NCBI GenBank assembly: GCA_964417725.1
Contig: CAYQIV010000001.1
Location: forward strand, 62,001 to 126,000
From: SHZI01 sp964417725
Lineage (GTDB): Bacteria > Pseudomonadota > Gammaproteobacteria > Steroidobacterales > GCA-2729495
DNA: 64,000 nucleotides
Reading direction: 5' to 3'
Shown here: positions 54,864 to 63,900 of the stretch, piece after piece
How positions within the stretch are numbered: position 1 is the first letter of the stretch
How the letters are laid out: every line of letters begins with the position of its first letter
Translations under genes and position numbers: made by a program
Notes under the pieces: generated by a model
Seen by the model: the letters and a program-made list of their open reading frames with translations, nothing else
What the model was told of the DNA's origin: nothing
The model's database searches: none

Positions 54864-56498
54864 ATGACCACGAAACACACCCTCCCCACGCCCGCAACGA
54901 CCGGCCTGTCACGCCGCGAACTCATCGGCAGCGCCTCGGGACTCGTCGGCCTGGCGCTCGGCGGCCCGGCACTGGCCCGCCCGGGGCGGCGCGGTGCGGC
55001 CTCGCCCCGCCCACCGTTCGACTCGCTGCGCGACTGGGTCGCGGCGCTGGAAAACCACGGCCTGCTGCTGCGCGTGCCGCGCATCGACCAGGATGCCTAC
55101 GAGGCCACAGCCCTCTTCTACCGGTTGACCGACCGCCACGGCATGTACGGCGCGCCGGCGCTGCTGTTCGAGCAAACCCGCATCGCGGGCACCTGGCACG
55201 ATGCGCCGGTACTGGCCAACCTGCAGGGCCACTGGCACACGGATGCCCTGCTCTGGGGCCTCGACATCAAACCGGGCGAGGGCCACGCCAGCTACCGCCG
55301 GGCCAAGGCCCACATGGCGGCGATGCTTGCCGGGCACCGCGGCGCCTGGCCGACGATTCCGCCGCGCGAGGTGGAAGCGGTGCAGGCGCCATGCAAGGAG
55401 GTGGTGCTGCGGGGAGACGAGATCGACCTCACCGCCATGCCGTTCCTGCAGACCAACCCGGCCGACGCCGGCCGCTACATCAACACCGGCTCGGTGTTCA
55501 TGGACGATCCGGAGATGGGCGCGAATTTCGGCACCTACCGTTGCCAGGTCAAGGGCCCGCGCCTGATCGGCGTCAACCCCGAGGAAAACCAGACCGGCTG
55601 GAAGATGCTGATGGCCGCGAAGCGGCGCGGCGAGCGCACCGCCAAGGTCGCGATCGTCCTCGGCCAGGACCCGATGGTGTGGCTGATCAGCGGCACGCGC
55701 CTCGTGCCCCGCACCGGCAAGCCGGTCGACGAGCTGGCGGTGGCTGGCGGGCTGCGCGGCAAGCCGCTCGATATCGTGCGCGCCGAGACCAGCGACCTGC
55801 GCATCCCGGCACACGCCGAGATGGTCATCGAGGGCGAGGTGCCGCTGCAGGAGACGATGCTGCCCGAAGGGCCCTTCGGCGAGATGTTCGGCTACCTCGG
55901 CCCGTACAAGACCGAGAACTTCTGGATGAACGTGACGACGGTCACACACCGCCGCTCGCCGTGGTTCATCAACGCCTTCACCGGCATGCAGCGGGGCATG
56001 GTCATCGCGCCGATGGATGCCCTCTACGAGTCGCTGCTGCGCCGCGCGGTACCCAACCTCGTCGAAATCTTCTCGCCACAGGACGCGATGGGCGTGACGA
56101 TCATCAGCATCGACAAGAACGCCGCCGGCCAGGGGCTCAAGGCCGGGCGGATCATCGCCGAGCGCAACCCGATCGCCAAGGTGGTCATCGTCGTCGACAG
56201 CGACATCGACGTGCTCGACCGCACCCAGCTGTTCTTCGCCCTCGGTTCGCGCTGGCAGCCGGACCCGGCCAGCGCGATCTACCAGGACGTGCTGGGCCTG
56301 ATCACCGACCCCAGCCAGGTGGTGACCGGCCGCACCAGCAAGATCGTCATCGACGCCACCCGCCAGTGGCCCGCAGAGGGCGGCCGGGAGAAATTCCCGG
56401 AAACCAACCGCGCCCTGCTCGTGCAGGGTGCGCCCGAGGCCTTTGCCCGTGTCGACGCACGCTTCGGCGCGCTCATCGACGGCTGGCAGGGGCGTTGA
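54864..56498 (+). CDS. UbiD-family decarboxylase with Tat signal
   Basis: 544 residues. Residues ~60-540 are UbiD-like: VVLRGDEIDLTAMP, NFGTYRCQVKG, AKVAIVLGQDPMVW, IPAHAEMVIEGEVP and the catalytic EGPFGE (~335-340), so a prenylated-FMN decarboxylase. The N-terminus has LSRRELIGSASGLVGLALG with Arg17-Arg18 and an ALA cleavage site, a twin-arginine signal, so export after cofactor loading is plausible. UbiX is not in the window. Substrate unknown, presumably an aromatic or unsaturated acid. Separated by 223 nt from msrB. Confidence 0.88.
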   Translation: MTTKHTLPTPATTGLSRRELIGSASGLVGLALGGPALARPGRRGAASPRPPFDSLRDWVAALENHGLLLRVPRIDQDAYEATALFYRLTDRHGMYGAPALLFEQTRIAGTWHDAPVLANLQGHWHTDALLWGLDIKPGEGHASYRRAKAHMAAMLAGHRGAWPTIPPREVEAVQAPCKEVVLRGDEIDLTAMPFLQTNPADAGRYINTGSVFMDDPEMGANFGTYRCQVKGPRLIGVNPEENQTGWKMLMAAKRRGERTAKVAIVLGQDPMVWLISGTRLVPRTGKPVDELAVAGGLRGKPLDIVRAETSDLRIPAHAEMVIEGEVPLQETMLPEGPFGEMFGYLGPYKTENFWMNVTTVTHRRSPWFINAFTGMQRGMVIAPMDALYESLLRRAVPNLVEIFSPQDAMGVTIISIDKNAAGQGLKAGRIIAERNPIAKVVIVVDSDIDVLDRTQLFFALGSRWQPDPASAIYQDVLGLITDPSQVVTGRTSKIVIDATRQWPAEGGREKFPETNRALLVQGAPEAFARVDARFGALIDGWQGR

Positions 56499-56577
56499 GC
56501 GCAACCGGACCCTGGCCGGGGGCGAAAATGCCAACCCGGGCACCCCGGCAGCGGGGCTTCTGCGGCAAGATTGCCCG

Positions 56578-57585
56578 ATGTTGAAGAACATCGACGAAGG
56601 TCGCGCCGTGACAGCCGGTACCGGTACAGGTGCCAGCACAGGTGCCGGTAATACCGACCGCGACGCGCTGCGCGATGCACAGCAGTTCGCCGAGCGCTTC
56701 AGCGCCGAGGTCGGCCAGGTGGTACTCGGCAAGACGCACGAGATCCGTCTTGCGCTGGCCTGCCTGCTGGCCGGCGGCCACCTGCTCATCGAGGATGTCC
56801 CCGGTGTCGGCAAGACGTTGCTGGCGCGTTCCCTGGCCACCGTGCTCGGCCTGTCTTTCCGCCGCATCCAGTTCACCAGCGACATGCTGCCGGCCGACAT
56901 CGTCGGCCTGTCGGTGTTCGAACAGGGCAGCGCCGGCTTCCGCTTCCACCCCGGGCCGGTGTTCGCCCACGTCGTGCTGGCCGACGAGATCAACCGCGCC
57001 GCGCCGCGCGCGCAGAGCGCGCTGCTCGAGGCGATGGAAGAGCACCAGGTCACTTGCGACGGCGAAACCTGGCCGTTGCCGGAGCCGTTCTTCGTCATCG
57101 CCACGCAGAACCCGCTGCACCTCGCCGGCACCTTCCCGCTGCCCGAATCCCAGCTCGACCGCTTCCTGATGCGTATCGGCCTCGGCTATCCCGGCGCGGC
57201 GCTCGAGCGCAAACTGTTGCGCGGCGACGACCGGCGCGCACTGCTCCACGGCCTGCGCTGCATCGTCCCGCCCGGCATGCTCGACAGCCTGCGCCGCACC
57301 GCGCGTGACATCTTCCTTTCCGAGCCGCTGCTCGACTACGTGCAGGCGCTGGTGCAGTTCACCCGCGACGAGGGCCACTTCGAGCTCGGCCTGTCGCCGC
57401 GCGCGGCACGCGACGTGGTCAGCGCGGCGCGTTGCTGGGCGCTGATCCACGGCCATGCCGGCGTGCACCCGGAGGATGTCCGTGCGGTATTCGCCGAAGT
57501 CGCCGGCCATCGACTCCAGCCGCGCAACGGCCGCGGTGCCGCGGAGGCGGGGCGCTTCGTCCTGGAGTCGGTGCCCATCCCCTGA
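56578..57585 (+). CDS. MoxR-family AAA+ ATPase
   Basis: 335 residues. Walker A DVPGVGKTLLAR, Walker B VVLADEINRA, sensor ATQNP, and FTSDMLPADIVGLSVF are typical MoxR. MoxR ATPases are chaperones for von Willebrand or DUF58 proteins. The fused DUF58-transglutaminase gene starts 12 nt downstream. Confidence 0.93.
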   Translation: MLKNIDEGRAVTAGTGTGASTGAGNTDRDALRDAQQFAERFSAEVGQVVLGKTHEIRLALACLLAGGHLLIEDVPGVGKTLLARSLATVLGLSFRRIQFTSDMLPADIVGLSVFEQGSAGFRFHPGPVFAHVVLADEINRAAPRAQSALLEAMEEHQVTCDGETWPLPEPFFVIATQNPLHLAGTFPLPESQLDRFLMRIGLGYPGAALERKLLRGDDRRALLHGLRCIVPPGMLDSLRRTARDIFLSEPLLDYVQALVQFTRDEGHFELGLSPRAARDVVSAARCWALIHGHAGVHPEDVRAVFAEVAGHRLQPRNGRGAAEAGRFVLESVPIP

Positions 57586-57597
57586 CGCGGGGCCCCC

Positions 57598-60576
57598 ATG
57601 CGCCGCACCCTGTCACGCATCGTCGCGCATCGTTTCCACCGCTGGGCACAGCGCCGCCAGGGTGCGGATGCCGGGCGCGTGCCGCTCGATCCGCGGCGCG
57701 TCTACATCGTGCCGACGGCCACCGGGATGCTGTTCTTCGCCGTGCTCTTCGCCATGCTGCTCGGCGCGCTCAACTACAGCAACAACATGGGCTTTTTGCT
57801 CGCCTTCCTGCTCGTCGGGCTGTTCATCGCCGGGATCCACGCCTGCCAGCGCAACCTCGTCGGGCTTGCCGTGCGCGTCCAGGTCGGCGAGGGCGTGCAT
57901 GCCGGCGAAACCCTGCACTGCACCGTGCGCCTCCACGACACCGTCGGACGCGCCCGCTGGCAGGTGGCGGCGATGGCCGACGACGGCACCGCGGCGGCCA
58001 TCGACATCGCCGCTGGTGGCGACGGCGAGCTGTCGCTGACGCTCGCCGGAACCCCGCGGGGCCTCTGGCCGTGCCCGCCGGTGCGGGTCTGCTCGCGCTT
58101 CCCGCTCGGCCTGTTCCGCAGCTGGGCCTGGCTGTATCCGCAGGCCAGTCTGGTGGTCTACCCGCAACCGGCGGGCGGCCGTGACGAGGCCGTGGCGGGC
58201 GATGCCGTGCCGCGCGAGGCCCACGGCGGCACGCAGCGCGGCGGCGACGAGTTCAGCGGACTGCGCGGCCACCGGCCCGGCGAGCCGCTGTCGCGCATCG
58301 CATGGAAGGCCTATGCGCGCAGCGGCGAACTGCTGGTGCGCGACCACCACCATGAAGGCGGTCCCCTGTGGCTCGACTGGTCGGCCGTGCCGGGGCGCGA
58401 TGACGAGCACCGCCTGTCGCGGCTTGCCGGGATGGTGCTTGCGGCCGCGGCGGCCGGCCGGCCCTGGGGGTTGCGCCTGCCGGGTCAGGAGATCCGCCCG
58501 GCGCAGGGCACGGCGCACCGCCGGGACTGCCTGCACGCACTCGCTGCCTTCGGGGCACGCGGGCACGAAGCGGGGTCTGGCGGGCGCTGGCAGCCGCGCC
58601 CCGCCCTCGACACCACCACGCCCGCACAGCTCGCCTGGCTGGCGCTGGTCGCCGGGCTGGCACTCGGTCCGCACGCCGGCGCGCTGGCGGCCTGGCTGCC
58701 GATGACGCTCGGCGTGGCCGTTGCGTGGCGGCTGGGGCACGCCTGGCGGCGCTGGCCGCTGCCCGGGCGCATGCTGCGCACCGTGCTGGCACTGCTCGGC
58801 CTCGGCGTGGTGGCCTTCGCTTTCCGCAGCATCTCCGGTATCGAGGCCGGCTCGGCGCTGCTGATCGTGATGATGGCGCTGAAGTTCCTCGAGACGCGGG
58901 GCCTCCGCGATCGCAGCGTCGTCGTCATGATCGCCTGGTTCGTGCTCTTCACCGGCTTCCTGCGCGGGCAGGACCTCACCGCCCTGCCCTGGCTGGTGGC
59001 GGGTCTCGCCACCGGTACACTCGCCCTGCTGCAGGCGGCACGCAGCGGCCGCGGCCATCCGCCAGCGACGGCTGCGGCACACGCTGCCCGGCTGATCGGC
59101 ATCGCCTGCCCGCTCGCGCTGATGCTGTTCCTGCTCTTCCCCCGCCTGCCGGGGCCGTTCTGGGCCCTGCCCGGCGAGGGTGACGGCGCGCGCAGCGGGC
59201 TCGGCGAGCAGATGAGCCCGGGCGACATCTCGTCGCTGGCGCTGTCCAGCGACATCGCCTTCCGCGTGCGCTTCAGCACGCCGTCGCCACCGGCCGCGCA
59301 GCTGTACTGGCGCGGCCCGGTGCTCGAACGCTTCGACGGTCACCGCTGGCGGGCCCAGCCGGACTCCGCCCGCGGCCGGATGGCCCCGCCGCCGGCCGCG
59401 CCGGGCGGGGCCACCCACGACTACGAGGTGACACTCGAACCCCATCGGCAGCGCTGGCTGCTGCCGCTGGAGACCGCGCTGCGCTGGGAGACCGTCGACG
59501 CCGGCCTCAGCGCGGCCGGGGAATTGCGCAGTGCGCGACCGATCGACCGGCGACTGGCCTGGCGGGGCACGTCCGTGCCCGGTGCTGCACTGGCCGATCC
59601 GATGCCGCCGCAGCCCCATCACCGCTTCACGGCACAGGCGAGGAACCCGCAGACCCTGGCGCTCGCACGGTCGCTGCGCGAGCGTGCGGCATCACCCCGC
59701 GACTACCTGGCCCAGGTGCTGCAGAAGTTCCGCAGCGAGCCCTTCCACTACACGCTCGAGCCGGCGCGGCTCGGCCGCCAACCGGTCGACGATTTTCTCT
59801 TCCGGACCCGCGAGGGCTTCTGCGAACACTATGCCTCGGCCTTCACGCTGCTGGCCCGCGCCGCCGGCATCCCGGCACGCGTCGTCACCGGCTATCAGGG
59901 CGGCGAATGGAACCCGATCGGCGGCTACTGGATCGTGCGCCAGTCCGACGCGCACGCCTGGAGCGAGGTGTGGCTCGACGGCTCATGGCACCGCTACGAC
60001 CCCACCGCGGCGATCGCCCCCGAACGCATCGACCGCGGCATCGACACCATACGCCGTGGCTGGCGCGATGCCTCGCTGCCACTGATCGGCACGTTGCCGC
60101 TGTGGGAGCGCGTGGCGCTCGGCTGGGACACGGCCAATGCCCTGTGGGACCGCTGGGTCCTCGCCTTCGGCCCCGAGCACCAGACCGACCTGCTGGAACG
60201 CCTCGGCCTGCAGTCGCCGGGGTTGCGCGAACTGGCGCTGCTCTGTGCAGCCGCTTTCGGCGGGCTGGTCATGGCGCTGACGCTGGTCGCCCTGCGCCAG
60301 CGCCCGGCACCACCACCCGACGCACTGAAGCGCGCCTGGCTGGCCTATTGCCGCCGCCTGGCACCGCTGGCCCGGCCCTGCCACGCCGCCGAGACACCGC
60401 TCGAATACGCACGCGCGGTGGCGGCAAAGCGGCCGGATCTCGCCCCGCAGCTCCTCGACACGGCCCGGCGCTACCTGCGCCTGCGCTATGAGACGCTGCC
60501 CTCCGCGGCCGAGGTGCGCGACTTCAGCCGCCGGGTGCGCCGCTTCCGTCCACCGCCGGCACCCGCACGCGGCTGA
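57598..60576 (+). CDS. DUF58-TgpA transglutaminase fusion
   Basis: 992 residues in one uninterrupted frame. Residues ~1-345 are DUF58: two N-terminal helices, then GDEFSGLRGHRPGEPLSRIAWKAYARSGELLVRD, a rearranged vWA-like region. Residues ~355-990 are TgpA: membrane helices, DUF3488, then a periplasmic transglutaminase core with Cys742 (EGFCEHYASAF), His786 (SDAHAWSEVW) and Asp801 (RYDP), and a final helix. In most gammaproteobacteria these are two genes after moxR. No ATG, GTG or TTG in the linker, so a true fusion unless a frameshift was lost. Probably acts in the envelope. Confidence 0.9.
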   Translation: MRRTLSRIVAHRFHRWAQRRQGADAGRVPLDPRRVYIVPTATGMLFFAVLFAMLLGALNYSNNMGFLLAFLLVGLFIAGIHACQRNLVGLAVRVQVGEGVHAGETLHCTVRLHDTVGRARWQVAAMADDGTAAAIDIAAGGDGELSLTLAGTPRGLWPCPPVRVCSRFPLGLFRSWAWLYPQASLVVYPQPAGGRDEAVAGDAVPREAHGGTQRGGDEFSGLRGHRPGEPLSRIAWKAYARSGELLVRDHHHEGGPLWLDWSAVPGRDDEHRLSRLAGMVLAAAAAGRPWGLRLPGQEIRPAQGTAHRRDCLHALAAFGARGHEAGSGGRWQPRPALDTTTPAQLAWLALVAGLALGPHAGALAAWLPMTLGVAVAWRLGHAWRRWPLPGRMLRTVLALLGLGVVAFAFRSISGIEAGSALLIVMMALKFLETRGLRDRSVVVMIAWFVLFTGFLRGQDLTALPWLVAGLATGTLALLQAARSGRGHPPATAAAHAARLIGIACPLALMLFLLFPRLPGPFWALPGEGDGARSGLGEQMSPGDISSLALSSDIAFRVRFSTPSPPAAQLYWRGPVLERFDGHRWRAQPDSARGRMAPPPAAPGGATHDYEVTLEPHRQRWLLPLETALRWETVDAGLSAAGELRSARPIDRRLAWRGTSVPGAALADPMPPQPHHRFTAQARNPQTLALARSLRERAASPRDYLAQVLQKFRSEPFHYTLEPARLGRQPVDDFLFRTREGFCEHYASAFTLLARAAGIPARVVTGYQGGEWNPIGGYWIVRQSDAHAWSEVWLDGSWHRYDPTAAIAPERIDRGIDTIRRGWRDASLPLIGTLPLWERVALGWDTANALWDRWVLAFGPEHQTDLLERLGLQSPGLRELALLCAAAFGGLVMALTLVALRQRPAPPPDALKRAWLAYCRRLAPLARPCHAAETPLEYARAVAAKRPDLAPQLLDTARRYLRLRYETLPSAAEVRDFSRRVRRFRPPPAPARG

Positions 60577-61840
60577 GCAGCCACAGGCCGGCGCCGAACA
60601 GCAGCAGGATCGACAGGATGCCGGCCCGCTGGCTGCCGGCGAGCAGCGCCGTGGTGCCGGCCAGCACCGGGCCGAGGATCGACGAGAACTTGCCGAGCAT
60701 GTTGTAGAAGCCGAAGTACTCGCCGCGGCTCGCCACCGGAATCAGCCGGGCATAGAGTGAGCGGCTCAGTGATTGCACGCCGCCCTGGACGAGGCCGATG
60801 GCTGCCGCCAAAGCGTAGAAGTGCGCTGGCGTGCGCAGAAACACCGCGGCGGTGGTTGCCACGATGTACACCGCAAGGGCGGTGACGATTCCGGCCCGCG
60901 GGCCGATACGCTCGCCAAGGCGGCCGAAGGCGATGGCCGCCGGAAAACCGATGAAGTTGGTAAGCAGGATCGCCAGCGTGACATCGCGTGGCGTCAGGCC
61001 GCGCGACAGGCCGTAGTCGACCGCCATCTTGATGATCGTGTAGACGCCGTCGATGTACAGCCAGTAGGCGGCGAGGAACCACAGCAGGTTGTGCTGGCCG
61101 CGCAGGTTGCGCAAGGTGGCGGCGAGCTGACCGAAGCCGGCGCCAAAGGCCGGCGCCCCGCTCGCCTGGCGCGACTCGCGCACGCCGAGAAACAGCGGCA
61201 GCGAGAACAGTGCCCACCAGCCGGCGACAAGCAAGAAGGCCAGGCGCACGGCGGCATTGGCATCAGCCAGGCCGAAGGCTGGCGGGTCCGCCAGCATCAG
61301 CACGCAGAGCGTGAAGAGCAGCGCACCACCGAGGTAGCCGAGCGCATAGCCCCATGCCGAGAGGCGGTCGTAGCTGCCCGGCCGGGCGACATCCATGAGC
61401 ATCGCATCGTAGAGGCTGTTGGCGGCGAAAAAGCCCACCGAGGCGACGACGAACAGCACCAGTGCCCACAGCCACGCCCCGGCACCCGCACCGGCCAATG
61501 CCGCCGTCGCCAGCACGCCGAGGCCCGTGAACACGGCCAGCCAGCGCTTGCGCTGGCCGCCCTGGTCGGTCACGGCCCCGGCCAGCGGCGCGATGATGAC
61601 GACGATGAAACCGGCGATGCCGTTGGCAAGCCCGAGGCGGAAGGTGGTGACGGTGCTCGGCGCCCCATCGTTCCAGTGGCCGGCGAGCATCACCGGCACG
61701 AAGGCCGTGATCACCACCAGCGCAAAGGCCGAGTTACCCCAGTCGTACAACGCCCAGCACAGGCCCGGTGAGGGTCGCCAGCCCCGACGGCGCGGCGCCG
61801 GGCCGCCCTGCGGCCCGGGTTCAGCGCCCACGGAGCGCAC
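60524..61840 (-). CDS. MFS transporter, UMF1/Atg22-like
   Basis: 438 residues, 12 membrane helices. CWALYDWGNSAFALVVITAF, APLAGAVTDQGGQRKRWL, SRSLYARLIPVASRGEYFGFYNMLGKFSSILGP are characteristic of the UMF1 group. Substrate unknown. Its 3' end overlaps the convergent DUF58-TgpA gene by 53 nt. Confidence 0.9.
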   Translation of the reverse strand: MRSVGAEPGPQGGPAPRRRGWRPSPGLCWALYDWGNSAFALVVITAFVPVMLAGHWNDGAPSTVTTFRLGLANGIAGFIVVIIAPLAGAVTDQGGQRKRWLAVFTGLGVLATAALAGAGAGAWLWALVLFVVASVGFFAANSLYDAMLMDVARPGSYDRLSAWGYALGYLGGALLFTLCVLMLADPPAFGLADANAAVRLAFLLVAGWWALFSLPLFLGVRESRQASGAPAFGAGFGQLAATLRNLRGQHNLLWFLAAYWLYIDGVYTIIKMAVDYGLSRGLTPRDVTLAILLTNFIGFPAAIAFGRLGERIGPRAGIVTALAVYIVATTAAVFLRTPAHFYALAAAIGLVQGGVQSLSRSLYARLIPVASRGEYFGFYNMLGKFSSILGPVLAGTTALLAGSQRAGILSILLLFGAGLWLLSRVRVPAVDGSGAPGG

Positions 61841-61849
61841 CGGGCGGCG

Positions 61850-62314
61850 TCACAGCTCGCGCAGGAGGACGATGGCATCCTCGCTGCCGCCACGGGCGCG
61901 GTAGTAGCGCCGCCGACGGCCGCTCACTTCGAAGCCGCACTGCTGGTAGAGGCGCAACGCCGGCGCATTCGACGGCCGCACCTCGAGGTACATCGTCGTC
62001 GCCCGCGCGCGGTGGGCGGCCTGCATCAGGTGGTCCATCAGCATGCGGCCGAAGCCGCAACCGCGTGCCGACCGGGCCAGGGCGATGTTCAGGAGGTGCG
62101 CTTCATCCGCGGCGACCGACATGATGGCGTAGCCCAGCAGCTCGCGGTCCTGCTCGAGGACGATGCTGGTGTAGCGGGCCAGCAGGCAGTCACGAAATAT
62201 GCCAATACTCCAAGGAAATTCATAGGCTTCCTGCTCAATGCCTAGAACAGAAGCAAGGTCTGTGTGTCGCATGTCGCGGATCGTGGGCACCGAGGCCCGG
62301 GGGGCGATGTTCAT
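61850..62314 (-). CDS. rimI: ribosomal-protein-alanine N-acetyltransferase RimI
   Basis: 154 residues, GNAT fold. EQEAYEFPWSIGIFRDCL, LLNIALARSARGCGFGRML (acetyl-CoA loop), EVRPSNAPALRLYQQCGFE are typical. It acetylates the N-terminal alanine of S18. ATG overlaps the uracil-DNA glycosylase stop by 4 nt. A more AT-rich stretch covers the most conserved motif. Confidence 0.93.
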   Translation of the reverse strand: MNIAPRASVPTIRDMRHTDLASVLGIEQEAYEFPWSIGIFRDCLLARYTSIVLEQDRELLGYAIMSVAADEAHLLNIALARSARGCGFGRMLMDHLMQAAHRARATTMYLEVRPSNAPALRLYQQCGFEVSGRRRRYYRARGGSEDAIVLLREL

Positions 62315-63102
62315 GCCGTGCGCCCCCACGGGGCCACCTGGGCCCGCGCCAGGCAGAGGTCTTCCCAGGCACGGCGCTTCTGCCCGGGACTGCGCAGCAG
62401 ATAGGCCGGGTGGTAGGTCACGACCAGCGGCGTATGGCTCGGCGCATGCACGTGCACGCGGCCGCGCAGCCGGCTCAGCGGTGCCTCGTCGCGCAGCAGG
62501 CGCTGGGCGGCAATGCGCCCAACCGCGAGGATCAACCCGGGGCGCAGCAGCGCAATCTGCTGCTGCAGCCAGGGCTCACAGGCATCGGATTCCTCCGGCC
62601 GGGGATCCCGGTTCGCCGGTGGCCGGCACTTGAGGATGTTGGCGATATAGACCTGCTCGCGGCGCACGCCGGCAGCCAGCAGCATCTCGTCGAGCAGCTT
62701 GCCGGCCCGGCCGACGAAGGGCTCGCCCTGCGCATCCTCGTCCGCACCGGGGGCCTCGCCGACCACCAGCCAGCGCGGGCTGTCGGTGCCGACGCCAAAA
62801 ACGGTCTGCGTGCGGGTCGCATGCAGGACGCAGCGCGTGCAGCTGGCCACCTCGGCGCGCAGCACGGCAAGCGCCGGCACACCGCCACCCTGGCCCCCGG
62901 CTGGCCCCTGCGCGGCCTCGACGACCCCGGCCGGCGGCACGGCACACGGCGCCGGGGCGGATGCCCCCGCCGCGGCGGGTGCTCCCGCCACGGCCGCTTC
63001 GGCTCCGGGAGCCCGCGCCGCGCCGTCGCGCAACATCCAGCGGGTGATCCCCATGCCGGCCAGCGCCGCACGCTGGGCCGGCCTCAAGCGTTCACTGCCC
63101 AT
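62311..63102 (-). CDS. uracil-DNA glycosylase, family 4 (Fe-S)
   Basis: 263 residues. An Ala/Pro-rich N-terminal extension (~25-80), then the UDG-4 domain: CTRCVLHATRTQTVFG, GEAPGADEDAQGEPFVGRAG, KCRPPANRDP, YHPAYLLR. Four cysteines hold the 4Fe-4S cluster. It removes uracil from DNA. Next to rimI in many proteobacteria. Confidence 0.93.
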   Translation of the reverse strand: MGSERLRPAQRAALAGMGITRWMLRDGAARAPGAEAAVAGAPAAAGASAPAPCAVPPAGVVEAAQGPAGGQGGGVPALAVLRAEVASCTRCVLHATRTQTVFGVGTDSPRWLVVGEAPGADEDAQGEPFVGRAGKLLDEMLLAAGVRREQVYIANILKCRPPANRDPRPEESDACEPWLQQQIALLRPGLILAVGRIAAQRLLRDEAPLSRLRGRVHVHAPSHTPLVVTYHPAYLLRSPGQKRRAWEDLCLARAQVAPWGRTA

Positions 63103-63105
63103 CGG

Positions 63106-63900
63106 TCAGCGCCCGCCCTCGGGGGCCTTGCGCTCGCGCCGCGCCGCCTGGCGCCGCTGCCGGCGCCAGGCGGCGAACAACAGCGCCGACCCGGCATAGG
63201 CCACGGCCATGCCGAACAGCACCAGCGGCGGATCGATGGCGATGAGGATGAAGACCAGCGGGATGAGGATCGCATACGTGAACGAGATGCGTCCGCGCGG
63301 GCCGAGTTCCTTGAAGCTGTAGTAGGCGAGCCGCGAGACCATGAGCAGGGCGGCGGCCACGGTGACAGTGAACGCCACCGCCAGCGCCAGCGTGCCACCC
63401 CACTGCTGGGCCGTCGCCAGCCAGACCATGTTGACGACCAGCGCCGCCGCCGACGGGCTCGGCAGGCCCTCGAAGAAGCGCCGCCCGATGGTCGGCGGCA
63501 TGGCGTTGAAACGCGCCAGGCGCAGGCCGGCGGCCACGGTGTAGAGAAACGCGGCCAGCCAACCGAGCTTGCCCCACAGCCAGCCGTATTCCGCCATGCC
63601 GGCCAGGCCCCACTGGTAGACGATGATGGCTGGTGCCATGCCGAAGGCCACCATGTCGGCAAGGCTGTCGTACTGCTTGCCGAACTCGGACTCGGTGCGC
63701 GTCAGGCGGGCCAGTCGTCCGTCGAGGCCATCGAGCATGGCGGCGATGAAGATGGCGATGGCGGCCGCGCGGTAGTTGCCGTCCACCGAGGCGACGATGC
63801 CGTAGAAGCCGGCGAACATGGTGCCAGTGGTGAGGAGGTTCGGCAGGATGTAGACCCCGCGGCGCGGAAAGCGCGGCTTGCTGACCGGTGTTTCAGTCAT
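63106..63900 (-). CDS. pssA: CDP-diacylglycerol-serine O-phosphatidyltransferase
   Basis: 264 residues with about eight membrane helices. The CDP-alcohol phosphotransferase motif D-G-x2-A-R-x8-G-x3-D-x3-D is complete (DGLDGRLARLTR then FGKQYDSLADMVAFG). It makes phosphatidylserine. GGAGGAACC precedes the chosen ATG. Of the integral-membrane (Gram-positive-type) PssA class used by many bacteria, not the E. coli class. Confidence 0.94.
   Translation of the reverse strand: MTETPVSKPRFPRRGVYILPNLLTTGTMFAGFYGIVASVDGNYRAAAIAIFIAAMLDGLDGRLARLTRTESEFGKQYDSLADMVAFGMAPAIIVYQWGLAGMAEYGWLWGKLGWLAAFLYTVAAGLRLARFNAMPPTIGRRFFEGLPSPSAAALVVNMVWLATAQQWGGTLALAVAFTVTVAAALLMVSRLAYYSFKELGPRGRISFTYAILIPLVFILIAIDPPLVLFGMAVAYAGSALLFAAWRRQRRQAARRERKAPEGGR

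Noticed and set aside
54909..57131. Minus-strand open frame of 740 codons
   Set aside because: Antisense to ubiD and moxR; biased composition and no motif.
57613..59622. Minus-strand open frame of 669 codons
   Set aside because: Antisense to the DUF58-TgpA gene; Gly/Arg/Gln-rich shadow.
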